From Spinacia oleracea (lineage: Eukaryota > Streptophyta > Magnoliopsida > Caryophyllales > Amaranthaceae): a stretch of DNA of 64,000 nucleotides. Numbering within the stretch: the first letter of the stretch is position 1; the number at the start of each line of letters is the position of its first letter. The stretch is from assembly GCF_020520425.1 (NCBI RefSeq), contig NC_079490.1:1860001-1924000 (forward strand), written 5' to 3'. The position numbers and the translations under genes were made by a program. Of this stretch, positions 22,801 to 33,792 are shown piece by piece. The notes beneath the pieces were generated by a model. The model worked only from the letters and a program-made list of their open reading frames with translations. It was not told the DNA's origin and did not search any database.

Positions 22801-25800
22801 TGCCTATATCTCTAAGCCTTTGACTGAATTGTTGAAGAAAGGAGAGTTTAAGTGTAGTGATGAAGCTACAAATGCATTAAACAAGATGAAACATGCACCG
22901 AGTAGTGCACCAGTTTTGGCACCGCCCGATTTCTCCAAGAAGTTTGAAATAGAGACCGATGTCTCTAATGGTGGAATTTGAGCAGTACTGGATGAAGACT
23001 GAAGAGTGGACAACCTTTGGCTTTCTTAAGAAAAAGCACTAGGGCCTAAGTGGCAGAAATTATCGGTATATGAGAAGGAATTGTTAGCAGTTGTGAATAC
23101 AGTGCAGAAATGGGAGAAATATTTGATGTGGCAAAAGTTTGTTATAACAGATCAAAAGAGTTTGAAGTGGCTCTTGCAACAAAAGATTTCAACACCCTTT
23201 CAGCAGTTTTGGTTGTCAAAACTCATGGCTATGATTATAAAATTCACTATAAGAGTGGAAATGAGAATGTAGTGGCTGGTGATCTTTCAAGGGTATCTGG
23301 ATCCGAGTTGCTTTACATGGTTGTTAGTGTAGTGGACTCTAACTTGAGTAGCAAACTCAAGGAATACTATAACTTAGATATGAATATCCAGCATTTGATG
23401 CAAACTTGCAACAACTTCACAGTGGGGAGCAAGTTCAGAATAGGATGGTTTGATAAGAAGAAAGGGTAGGTTGTTAGTGGGACCAGATGATGAGTTGAAG
23501 CTAGCTGTTTTCCATTGGTTGCACTCTTCTGCTCAAGGGGGTCACTCTGGGAAAGATGTAACAGTCAAGAGAGTGAAAGCATTGTTTTATTGGAAAAGGC
23601 TCGGATTGTACGTATCACAATTTGTCCAAAACTGTTTGGTTTTCCAAGCTAATAAGCATAATAATGCAGCTTATCCTGGATTGCTTCAACCCTTATCTGT
23701 CCCCAAAGAAGTATGGGTTGATATTTCTATGGATTTTATCTCGGGAATGCCCATATCTCAAGGGAAAGATGTGATTTGGGTGGTAGTTGATAGATTAAGT
23801 AAATCAGCCCATTTTATGGCCCTCTGTCACCCTTATACAGCAGCTAAAGTGGCTCAATGCTACTTAGACAGGTCTTTAAATTGCATGAGTGGCTTAGATC
23901 CATTGTAACTAGCAAAGACTACGTGTTTTTTAGTCAGTTTTGGCAAGCCCTTTTCTCTATTCAAGGCACCTGCTTCCATCAGCTTCCCGTCCTCAAACTG
24001 ATGGCCAAACCGAGTTTGTGAACAAATGCCTAGAAAATTTTCTGAGATGCATGTGTTGTGAGATCCTAGGAGTGGAGATTTTGGCTTCCTCTTGTACAAC
24101 ACCAACTTTCACACTTCTGCCCAAATAACCCCATACGAGGTGGTCTACAACCAGCCTCCTCCTCTACATTTACCGTACTTGCCTGGTGAATCTAAGGTGG
24201 CTACAGTTGACAGAAATGCAGAGAAGGGAAGAATGATAAAGATTGTACAATATCATCTCAAAAGAGCACAAGAAAGAATGAAGCATTTTGCTGATAAGAA
24301 AAGACCTGAGAAGTCTTTTGAGTTGGATAGTTGGGTTTGGTTGAAGCTTCAACCTTACAGGCAGATATCTGTTAGAAGTACAAGTAATGAGAAACTTTCA
24401 TCAAAATTTTATGAGCCTTTTCAAGTGGTTGATAAAGTAGGAAAGGTAGCATACAAGCTGAAACTGCCTGATTCTGTTAAGATTCATAACATGTTTCATA
24501 ACTGAAACAGTTCAGAGGCAGTTGCCTGCAAACAGGTAGCATACGAACAGTTCAGACTCATAGTCCAGTCTGGTTACAAGGAAGATCTGGAGAAATGAAG
24601 TAAACCCTACGGCTATACTTCAGAGAAGGGTAATGAAGCATCAGAATGCAGCACAGGTTCGATATCTAGTGCAGAAGGAAGGATTTTCTGAGACAGGTGC
24701 AACTTGGGAGGCAGCTGAACATTTTGAGCAAATATTTCCTGAATTTGATGTAAATGATTTCTAAGGTTTGCGTCTTTTTACAGTTTTCATTTCTTAAATG
24801 TATAACTTTCTTACAAGGGGGATGGAATGTAACAGATTGTTATAATCTGTTATAACTATAGCACAAAATAGGGAGAAGTTAGTTAGTTGCTAAAAAGTTA
24901 GTTAACTAACTAACTTGAGAATCTGAACATATGAATAGCTCCTCTCTTGTAAATCAATTTTTATGTAAATAATAAGAGAATCTCCCTTCTTCTTCTCTCT
25001 CTCTGTCTAATCCTTCTCTCCTGTCTTCTTCCTCTCGGTTCTGTTCTGTTTTTCAGAAACTGATCACCATTATTGATCGTTATTACAGCCAAATTCTTTG
25101 AGCTGTAACAGGTGCTTTGAAGAAGCCTAAGAGAGGATGGAACCAAAATCCTTAAGAGACTAGTGAAGTTTCTATTGTCATAAACAGAAGTGCTCAAGGA
25201 GCATTGTCAGACTGCGATTACTGGAGCATTTATTGAACAAGTACAAATTCATATTACTCCATAAAACAAGAAGTATGGACATATAGCACTGTTAACAAAT
25301 AAGACATAACTTTATTTCCAATGACAGAAAATGCAACTTCACATTTAAGGATCGCAAGGTTTTGTAAGCAAATCAGTGACCTAGGGAACAAGTAACTTGT
25401 GCACTTGTGCATGAGGGTTAAGTTTGCATAAAGGATGCAGAGGCAGCATTCTCAGGTAAGGGACCACACGAATACCTGGATATCCAAGGATTCAAGCATA
25501 AGACCTGCCGAAGCGTACACTAGTATTATGGTGGCCAACAAGGAAGAAGGCATTATCGTTTGGATAACGTGATTTAGTCAAAGCATCTTGTTTGTTTCCT
25601 TGTGTGATTTTCTGTTACTGTGCTTTATTTTCTTTCTTTTTTTGGCTATAAATTATCTTTGCAACGAAAGAAGATTAAGGAAAATTCCGGGAAGGGAAAG
25701 GGAGGGGAGAGTAAGGAAGGCAATATATGCCTTTTCCTTCCATATCTTCCCAACTGCGAAAGGATTTGAGGTTTCAAAAAGAAAGGAACAGGCTTGCTAT

Positions 25801-28800
25801 ACCTAAGCACAGGTTCAACTTATCCATTGTTAATTTGTTATGCTAGGAAGACTGCGACAGAGATTGTGAGCCCCGACAAATCAACAATCACTTATTCTTT
25901 TACTGTGATTTCAGTAGAAAGTATATCCAGGAGATCAAAGGGTGGGTGGGTGGGAGTTGGTGCAGAAACCACAAATGTGTACATGCTTCTAAGATGGATT
26001 CATAGAGCTAGACAGTTCAAGTTCAGGAAGAATGTGCAGTCGGCGCAGTGGCTACAACACTCTATAGCTACAGGGTTTGGATTACTAAGAATTAGCACTC
26101 TGGTCCATGAGGGTGAATTCTATTCAATCAGTGGTTTCAGAGATTAAGAACAGTTTAAAGAGTAGAACCAAAAGTATCATAGGGAAGATGGTGTCTATAT
26201 ATATATATATATATATATTGGTTAAATAGAAGTAGTATTTTTGTTGTTTGGTTGGCTTGTGATAATCATGTGTTGAGCCCGTATCGTTGTAGGTGATGAA
26301 GGACCCATTTAGGAAGAAGGGAAAAAACCTTCTATCTCCTCTCCTTCCCTCTACAAACCCTCTTCCAAGCACACTAGTGAAGTTTTTCCTTCTCCTTCTA
26401 AACCTCTTCAGCTCCATTCAGCAGAGTACTGAGGCTCAAGTGAATCCCAAACTAAACCAGTCCATAAACATCAACCGTTGAAATGTGCATCACAAACATT
26501 GACAGGTGCCAACACCTTAGCAGCGAGAGGCACTGAAAAACCAAGATACTAGCACTAAGGGGAAAAGTCAGAAAATTTAGCAGGTTCTCCGGCACACTGG
26601 CACAATCCTCTCCCCTAACCAGGTTATCTGGCACTGTATAACGAAAATAACCCCCTTCGTAAAAAGAAGTTCATAGCAGTAACTAGTAAGTACAGGGTAA
26701 AAGCAAACAGTAAAAAAAAGCACGGATTTCTACCTTTTTCACTGCGCCTCCTGTCCTTATTCGTGCATTAGGTCGAGCAAGCTTTGACTCAAAAGGTGTC
26801 CTAGGCCTCACTTCTCGAATTTCCTCCCACTCCTCACGCGTGAGCATCCTAACCGTTCCTTGTTCAGGAGGAGAATTCTGTACCTTGCGCTCAATCAATT
26901 CTTGAGATCTTGACTCATCATACTGCCAGCCAACAGAAAAAAGTCCTAATTCTCAAATCTTTTGGACACACACTTACATATAATAAAAAGACACAGAAGA
27001 AATAGCATAAGAGGTGGAAAGTGCAGCGCAAATTATTCTGATACTCACGATAGCACATGATATGTTAAAGAACTATCGTAAAAGCTGCATAAAATGGTCA
27101 CCAGATAACACACAGGGATATGTTAGTGAGAGGGAAAACGGTTTGGTACTTTGGCACGAGACTCACCAAGTGCATTCCCAACTCATCCAAGAGATATGAT
27201 TTGAGCCACAGAATAATCCAACTAAAAATGAAAGTTTGAAAATAAGAGTACATATAAAGGATAGAGAACAGGACACTGTCACCAGAGTAGAAGACACATA
27301 AGGTAGAAGACCTATAGAAAAATGCCATCGCTATGGCAACTCCCATGGTTCAGATTTTAGGTACCTCTTGTGGTGACGGGCTCAAAGCATTAGTGTTTCA
27401 CAGTGGCAGTCCGACAACCTTGCATTTGGAAGCATATCATGATATCAAGCAATATTAACGGCAAAGCAGAGTGTATCTCAGGTCAGGATTTGGGCTCACT
27501 TAGCACAAACTAAGTTCTCTAATGATGTATGGCTTGTAATTAATGACATGTTTGGTACTACCAAAAAGTTACAAAAATTCAGAGCAAACATTTCAGCAAC
27601 ATTGAGTTTCTTTGAGGAAGAATAAAGTTAACTTAAATTATGAATGCGGCTATGCAAAGGCAATTTTAGGCTCTAGCATCTCAGTGGCAGCTGCTTTAAT
27701 TGCCAAATACAAGTTTACAACAAATTCCATAACTCTTCACAAAAAAAGAAGGATATGCTATTAGGTGTCTATTTGCACAACTCTTGCAGCAGTTGCACAT
27801 GTCTGTTAGCAGAATAATCACATGGAAGCTACTCCGTTTTACATAAATGGCATAATGGAACACCTTTGCTACATGTTTCATTTCCTCAGGGTGTATATGT
27901 TTCATTTCCTCAGGGTGTATATGTTTCATTTCCGCAGGGTATATATGTTTCATTTCTAATGCCTAGGCCCAAACCAAGGGTAATAGTTTGTGGTTAATTG
28001 GCAGTTATTGCCTGACAAAATGTCCAGCCTCAAACTGATCTACCTTAGCCTAGGTTATTTAGCTATTTAGGGTTTGAGAGTAATGGTGAAGTTTGAGAGT
28101 AAGCTACTTATGTTTTCGAATTAGATGGTGACACTCTACCGCTGACTTGAATCCCTTCCCTGCCCCCCCATAACTTCGTGTCACCCGTTGCTTGTTTACT
28201 TTGGAGGATTTTTGGTGAGGGTAGAGGAGTAGGATAGAGAGTGAGAATAGGATAGAACCTCTGGATTCTAGATTCTGAAAAAATAGATAGTTACTGGCTA
28301 CCGGCCTGGAAGGAATGTTGAGTAAAGGGGTGATGGATAAGCTATCGATGGTGCTCGTACATTAGCCAAATCAACTGGATCTCAATCTAGATCTTAATAT
28401 GTAACACGATATGCCTTTCACGCTACTGGACATGGATCAATAACTCTACCTACTAATGATGTTACTCATGCTTCTGGCTACGCTGACTCTGAATCTCTGA
28501 TACCCTCACTTTTAGGCAGGGTCTACTTCTACTGGTGTTGGATTCTCCCTTCCTAAGTGGCTGATCTTAGCGTGTTAGCCGCTGTCTCATTTCGTATTGT
28601 GATAACGTTTTCTCTTTCTTAGCACTCTGCTTTATTCTCCTAATATGCGCATTGGAACTGGTTACGCGGCTTTATCTTATAGGGGATTTTCTCTGACTTG
28701 ACTCAGCTGTTAGTGTATCGCTTTCATACGGCGAGAATCATTGACTAATCATGCACAACAATTAAACTAAACATCATCCCCAACATTAGAAGCCCAATGC

Positions 28801-29126
28801 CGGCAATGCAAATAGGGGGGAAACAATGGAGCTTTGCAAAAAGGGGGTAAAGAAAAATATACCATCATTAGAAGCTTTGCAAAAAGAGCAACCCCAACAG
28901 CGGTAAGCATAATTGGCATGCTAGTTGTGTCGAGAAACGACAAGGACTCCGGAACTTCCACAAAAACCTCGGTTTTCTTCGGATTTCTTGTCTTCCTCTT
29001 TTTCTCTAAATCAGCCACCTTTCTCTTCAGGGTTTCACTCACTGTTTCATTGGATATTGTATGCAAGCTTCGGCATTGGCTTCGGTTTCTCCATAACAAC
29101 AACAGAGTTCCACGGACACTATGCAT
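18095..29126 (-). CDS. Small conserved plant membrane protein, probably organellar
   Basis: Three exons, all phase 0: 29126-28863, 26922-26734 and 18178-18095; 178 aa. Introns are 1.94 kb and 8.55 kb. Residues 1-30 (Arg, Ser and Leu rich, ...RSLHTIS) look like a mitochondrial or plastid presequence. Residues about 33-52 are highly charged. Residues about 70-89 form one membrane helix ([20 protein letters not shown]). A conserved-looking soluble part follows ([35 protein letters not shown]), and exon 3 ends with [19 protein letters not shown]. The joined sequence reads as one continuous protein of a kind I believe is conserved in plants, but I cannot name a function. A Ty3 element and other repeats lie in intron 2. 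The 5' leader contains a tandem duplication that copied splice sites. Confidence 0.78.
18532..18704. mobile_element. Short TIR element (TGTTACCCGGACTC ends)
   Basis: The ends TGTTACCCGGACTC and GAGTCCGGGTAACA are perfect inverts. The inner blocks (CGGATACCCATATC... against ...CCATACCCATATCCG) are partly repeated. 173 bp. A diverged fragment of the same sequence appears near 40645-40705 in the kinase gene. It lies in intron 2 of the 178-aa gene. Confidence 0.6.
19682..19985 (+). repeat. Left LTR of the Ty3/gypsy element
   Basis: 304 bp, TG...CA ends. It includes a long CT/TC microsatellite at about 19835-19905 that is much shorter in the right LTR. The 5-bp target duplication lies immediately outside. 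Confidence 0.9.
24828..25110 (+). repeat. Right LTR of the Ty3/gypsy element
   Basis: 283 bp, same start and end as the left LTR. It is preceded by the purine-rich tract ACAAGGGGGATGGAA and followed by the GGTGC duplication. Confidence 0.9.
26196..26219. repeat. TA microsatellite in intron 2 of the 178-aa gene
   Basis: About eleven TA units. The rest of 25116-26733 is intronic sequence with nothing else recognised. Confidence 0.8.
27866..27957. repeat. 24-bp tandem repeat in intron 1 of the 178-aa gene
   Basis: A unit near TGTTTCATTTCCTCAGGGTG is repeated three to four times. It makes a short repeated minus-strand frame (MKHIHPEE) that is not a gene. No other feature was seen in 26923-28862. 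Confidence 0.7.
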
Positions 29127-29717
29127 GCTAACCTAATACTAAAATCAAGCACAATCAAAATCAAAATCAAAATCAAAATCAAAATCAAAAAATGCTGCCA
29201 CTCTACATCTGAATTAGCCGAGAGATAACAGGGGACAATGAATTGTAATTAGGGCATGATTATTCGGGGAGGAAATGAAACTAATTGAGCAAGTGCAAAT
29301 AACAAAATTGAAACAATTGGAATGATCGATTGAAATTTCGAAGTTTTGAGTTTCAGGTTTTCTAGAAACTTGACAAATTGAATCTGTAGAATCACAAAGA
29401 AACTGGAGCAAAGTTATTACCTCGATAAACACTGCATGCTAACCTAATACTAAAATCAAGCACAATCAAAATCAAAAAATGCTGCCACTCTACATCTGAA
29501 TTAACCAACAGATAACAGGGGCAATTAATCGTAATTAGGGCATGAATTTCGGGGGGAACTGAAGACTAATTGAGCAAGTGCAAATTACAAATTTAAACAA
29601 TTGGAATGAAATTTTGAAGTTTTGAGTTTCAGGTTTTCTACAAACTTGACAAATTGAATGTGTAGAAATGTAGAATCGCGAAGAATTGGAGCAAGGTAAT
29701 TACCTCAATAAACACTA
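29123..29717. repeat. Tandem duplication in the 5' leader/intron of the 178-aa gene
   Basis: Two copies, about 29123-29429 and 29430-29717, share nearly the whole sequence with small indels. The first copy has an expanded AAAATC microsatellite at about 29150-29190. On the minus strand each copy contains a 3' splice acceptor-like TTGATTTTAG, then TATTAGGTTAGCATGC, and a donor-like GAG|GTAAT at the other end. The real ATG (29126) lies at one boundary. Confidence 0.8.
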
Positions 29718-30022
29718 GTCAATTACAGCCACCGCCAAACTACGCCGTATAAGCAGCTACAAACAAAGTCGGGAATCTAGGGATTTCATCGGAGAAGAAA
29801 CATAATGATACCGAAGTGGTGGCGGTCAGCCGCAAAGACGACGATGACGGCGAAGAGAGAGAAAGTTTGGAGGAATTCAAGTGATGATTCAGAGGAGGTT
29901 GAAGTTGAAGGTAATAACGCCGTTAAGGTTAATTTCGCGGCGAAATCGAGTTTTACTGCGACGGAATGATTAACATTAACTTACTCCGTATTTGAATTTC
30001 ATTTTAATTTTTATCTATCTAA

Positions 30023-30283
30023 GGTTATGTCCTGTTCCATTTTATTTGACTTATTTTAGATAAAATAAATTTAGATATAGATAAGATAAATTTAGATAGG
30101 TTTAGTTAAGTTAAGATAAATTCAAATAATGTAAGTTAGGAAAAATAATTTTTTTTTCATATATTTTCACATACAAATAACTTTATTTCAGACAAAATAA
30201 GTTTTTTCAGATAAAATAAGTCGAGATAAGTTGAGTTAACTTCATATAAGTTCAGATAATATAAGTCGAATAGAACAAAGCCT
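30023..30283. mobile_element. Probable TIR MITE rich in ATAAGT/AGATAA repeats
   Basis: The left block (TTCCATTTTATTTGACTTAT) and the right block (ATAAGTCGAATAGAACAAAG) are roughly complementary. The interior is a run of GATAAATTTAG and AGATAAGTT variants. No clear target duplication, so the assignment is tentative. It lies just upstream of the 178-aa gene promoter. Confidence 0.4.
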
Positions 30284-30669
30284 GGACTTGCTTTAATAGA
30301 AATAGCTAAGATAAAGTCTACATTTTTAAGATAAGTTATGATAGGTTCCAACCCATAAGTTTCAATCACGATTTTCTTCTAATTAAAATCTTGCAATTAT
30401 TTACTTTGTACACGTTGACCAAATCATAAATATATACTTCGTACCATACGATGGAGTAGCATGTGGCTGCCCTGGTCTAGCGGGTGGAGGAGGCATCATC
30501 CGAAACCACACGGGGGCTTTACAGTATGCTTTCTCTGCAAATTTTGGTTCGTGTGTGGCTTTCCGGAATGAAGTTAGCATTAGAAATTGGTCCGGATCTT
30601 GCTATTCTTATGGGTGTGAAGAAGCTTATGGTACAAGTTGGTAATCGAGTCGTTATTGTACAATAAGTA

Positions 30670-32299
30670 CAGCCCCGGTCCTGACAATTTGAGGCCCCTA
30701 GGCAAAATTGAAGAAAAGGGCCCCTAATAAAAAGACCAATTTTTTTCCCCCAATAATACTACATTACAATAAATTTATTTTTGCAAAATATTATTACCCT
30801 TAATTTGTTTCCGTAGCTACTCTTAGGCTCTGTTTGGCAAACACTTTCAGTCACCTTAAATGATTAGGTGCTAATAATTTAAGGTCACCGTAAATGATTA
30901 GGAGTGTTTGGTAGGAAACTAAAATAAAATTTAAGGTGGATAACTTGACTGAAATTCAAACGTTAATAAAAGTAACGTTTCACAATCAGTGACTGAAATC
31001 TTTTGCTTCCAAAGCACACGTTGTTGAGTTGTTGACTCGTTGTTGGGCAAATAGAAGGATTATTTTAAAAAAAGAAAAATTGAAGAACACTGAATTTTTA
31101 ACAGTGCTTTGAAGAGTTTATCTTCTACAGTAGTTCTGCTCATGTTTTTGTTTATTTTGTTATGTTACTTATTTTATTTTTCAGCTATATACACTTTTCC
31201 TATATTGTTTAAAATAAAATAAAATCATACGGAGTACTCATATTTTCATTTGAAACAAATACCTTCCCTAATTGTTTTTTTTTGGGTTGAAGTTGGGTAC
31301 AAGAAAATCACAAAGGCCTTCATTTGAAATAAATCACACTTAATTTCAGGTACTTAAGAAATTAGTTGTACCAAACGGTTAATGTAAATTATGGCCTTAT
31401 CAGTTTCAGCACCTTATCAATTTCAGGTATTATCGTATCAGTTTCAGTTACCTTATCAGTTCAGCTCGATTTCAGATAGTGTTGCCAAACATAGCCTTAA
31501 TAATTCCAAATAATAAATCAATTAATTAATTAATCAACATAATACTACATAGTAATACCAAGTAATAAATCAATTAATCAAAGATTCAAAGAACAATAGC
31601 AACTGTAAATTGGAAATTTGGATAGAACATCCCAAAATAAAATCTCCAAAATCTAATTAGGCACGCAACTGATTCTCAATATGTTACAAAATATACGAAT
31701 TTAACAACATTAGAACATTAATACTTAAAATGTAGCCTCTGCCAATACAACATCAAAATTCACAAATAATCAGTACTTGAACTTCTATATTATAATTGAG
31801 ATTAAGAGAATTAGAATTGATTAATTATTTAATTGAAATTAAAAGAAAAAAAATACGAAAGAATCGGGAAGACGAGAATTGATACCTGATTACTTCAGCC
31901 TCCACGTCGCGTAGCCGTCTTCAGCCTCAGCGTCACGCCGCCGCCTTCAGCCTCCGTGTCGCACCGCCGCCTTCAGCCGAGTAGACGAGCAGTAATTAAT
32001 AAAGAACAATCGAAAATAAGAGAGAGGAGAAGAATTGATGAGCTTAGAACTAGGAAATCGGAAAAGAAAGTGAATCAATTAATTAAATTGATTTATGATT
32101 TTAGATGTTTGAAATCTTAATGGTAATTGATTGATTGTTGCGTTTCACTCATAATCTTTTCGTTTCTTTTGTTTCCTTTCCCATTATTTGTATCATAGGA
32201 ACATACTCCGTACTAAGTTAGTAACTTCGTTTTTTAAGGCCCCTTTCGCCTTGGGCCCTAGGCGGTTGCACTTCCCGCCTACTACTAGGACCGAGCCTG
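30670..32299. mobile_element. Non-autonomous hAT element
   Basis: The left end CAGCCCCGGTCCTGA and the right end (read inverted) CAGGCTCGGTCCTAG match. GGCCCCTAGGC-type subterminal blocks occur at both ends. The 8-bp target duplication is AATAAGTA (30662-30669) / AACAAGTA (32300-32307), one mismatch. 1630 bp including a 661-bp inner element. No transposase frame. It interrupts the RNase H remnant. Confidence 0.8.
30836..31496. mobile_element. Tourist-like MITE nested in the hAT element
   Basis: The ends GGCTCTGTTTGGCAAACA and TGTTGCCAAACATAGCC are inverted and flanked by TTA on both sides (30833-30835, 31497-31499). Subterminal CAGTCACCTTAAATG and TTTCAGTTACCTTATCAG-type repeats recur. Non-coding. 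Confidence 0.7.
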
Positions 32300-32638
32300 A
32301 ACAAGTAGTGTTTAATCATATGGAGGTGTGATTGTGTCTTGTCCCGATCTGTAGAAGCGTGATCAAATATACAGATTGAAAGGTCTCCCTCTTTCATGTG
32401 TGTCGTGAACGGAACATAAATGTTGACTGGTTAGCAAAGAATGGAGTTACGCAATATTCGAAGATACAAATGATTCACATTCCACGATGGGATCTTGGGA
32501 GGATACGTAGCTACATGCTAATCTAGTTAGAGTGACTTGGCCACAATTAGTTTCTAGTAATTAATCTATCTCTTTCTGTTGGGGTTGTCCCTCATTTGCA
32601 TTAAAAAAAGTTGAACAAACAAATATTTCTCAAAATAA

Positions 32639-33073
32639 TCTATTACTATATACTAAAAGAGACACCAGGAATGACACGTGTCAATTCCTAATGTGATTTT
32701 TTCCCGCCAAAAACCACTTTCCTAAAAAAGTGTATCTATTTTATTTTATTTTTATTCTCTACCTTTTTTTTATTAACTATTTATTTATGGAAACAAAATT
32801 AAGTTTATAAATTATGGCAATAATAGCTACGACGTAATAATAATTATTCTAAATTAGTAATATTTTAGTCAAATCGCTATATTAATAATAGAAAATATAT
32901 CACTCAATATTTTGATCAAATTACCATATTAGCATTTTAAATATGCATATTAGATGAATAAATTTAAACGAGTATGTTAAAAATATTATAACTATGCAGT
33001 AGTTTAGGAGATATCCAGTTAAATATTTTGTGAAAAAATTGGCAAAACCGTGCGTGCACGGGATCTAATCTAG
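32639..33073 (+). mobile_element. Short Helitron, family copy 2
   Basis: Starts TCTATTACTATATACTAAAA after a host A. It ends with the hairpin CCGTGCGTGCACGG followed by GATCTAATCTAG and a host T. 435 bp. It is homologous along its length to the inverted copy at 15610-16045 (436 bp). Confidence 0.82.
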
Positions 33074-33092
33074 TTACATAGAAATGGTGGTT

Positions 33093-33716
33093 TATACGTG
33101 ATCAAAAGGCGGATCAGGCCGGGTTCGGCCCATAAACATCTGTCATTATATCGTCCGGGATGGGCCAAGTTTCAGCCTAATTTTGTATGTCCAAAATCCA
33201 CTATTTAGGGCTAAAACTAACGGGCTTTTCGAGTCCGGCCAAATTTATAACTTAAATTGTTGTTTTACATTGTCCGAAACTCGTAATTTTTTAAAAACGT
33301 CTAGAATCGGGCCCGAAAATCGAACCAAAATATTCTGCCCAAAACACGGGAATTTCAGACCGGGTCGGGCCAACGACCCAAGCCCATGTTGATCAGCTCT
33401 AGGGTGATTCATTTAGAGCTGATCAACATGGGCTCGGCCCGACCGAATCCGAAAAATGCCGGATGTTCGGGCCCGGGCCGGCCCAGACTTTTGAAAAAAG
33501 TCGCGGACTTTGGGCAACGTAAAACAACAATTTTAGTTATAAATTTAGCCCGTCTCGAAGCTGGTAAGAAAAACCCGCTATTTTTGGCCCGAAATAGCGG
33601 ATTTTGGACACACAAAATGGACCTGAAACTTGGCCCGACCCGACATAATTGGAAGATTCTGTATGTCCTCGACCCGACTCGAACCCGGCCCAACCTACCT
33701 TTTGATCAGGTATACA
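33093..33716. repeat. Long foldback: two ~300-bp inverted arms around a 14-base loop
   Basis: The left arm 33093-33400 and the right arm 33415-33716 are imperfect complements with a spacer of about 14 bases. The arms are rich in GGGCCGGG/CCCGACCC and contain no host gene. Paired short frames on both strands reflect the palindrome. It begins about 20 bp after the Helitron's 3' end. It is probably a transposon with near-complete terminal inverted repeats, or a palindromic duplication of a GC-rich MITE. Confidence 0.75.
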
Positions 33717-33792
33717 CTCACGTAGTTCGCCTAATTTTCTTTTCTAATACCAAAAAAAGTAAAAAATACTCTTTTGATATTAAAACACAATA

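Larger units (their letters stand above)
19682..25110 (+). mobile_element. Ty3/gypsy LTR retrotransposon, chromovirus type, decayed
   Basis: A fossil copy of about 5.4 kb in intron 2 of the 178-aa minus-strand gene, in the opposite orientation to it. It has two LTRs that start TGTAACAG and end TGTAACA. The target duplication GGTGC is intact at 19677-19681 and 25111-25115. A primer-binding site complementary to initiator tRNA-Met (TGGTATCAGAGCC) follows the left LTR, and a purine tract precedes the right LTR. Parts in order: gag-like region about 20.3-21.2 kb, protease region, reverse transcriptase about 22.1-22.7 kb, RNase H about 22.9-23.3 kb, integrase about 23.5-24.5 kb, chromodomain-like tail about 24.65-24.77 kb. 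The order RT, RNase H, integrase identifies Ty3/gypsy. The coding region is broken in roughly ten places. The LTRs remain similar by eye apart from a CT-microsatellite length difference, which suggests a fairly recent to moderate age. Confidence 0.9.
30449..32560 (+). pseudogene. LINE-type RNase H domain remnant, split by a hAT insertion
   Basis: The left part (30449-30661) reads as the plant non-LTR RNase H start: DGVACGCPGLAGGGGIIRNH, TGALQYAFSANFGSC, then after a one-base frame change ALEIGPDLAILMGVKKLMVQ. The right part (from about 32308) continues the same domain in mixed frames (NVDWLAKNGVTQYSKIQMI, HIPRWDLGRI). The two parts are separated by a 1.6-kb hAT element. No reverse transcriptase is present, so it is a 3' fragment of a LINE or a lone RNase H-like pseudogene. 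Confidence 0.7.
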
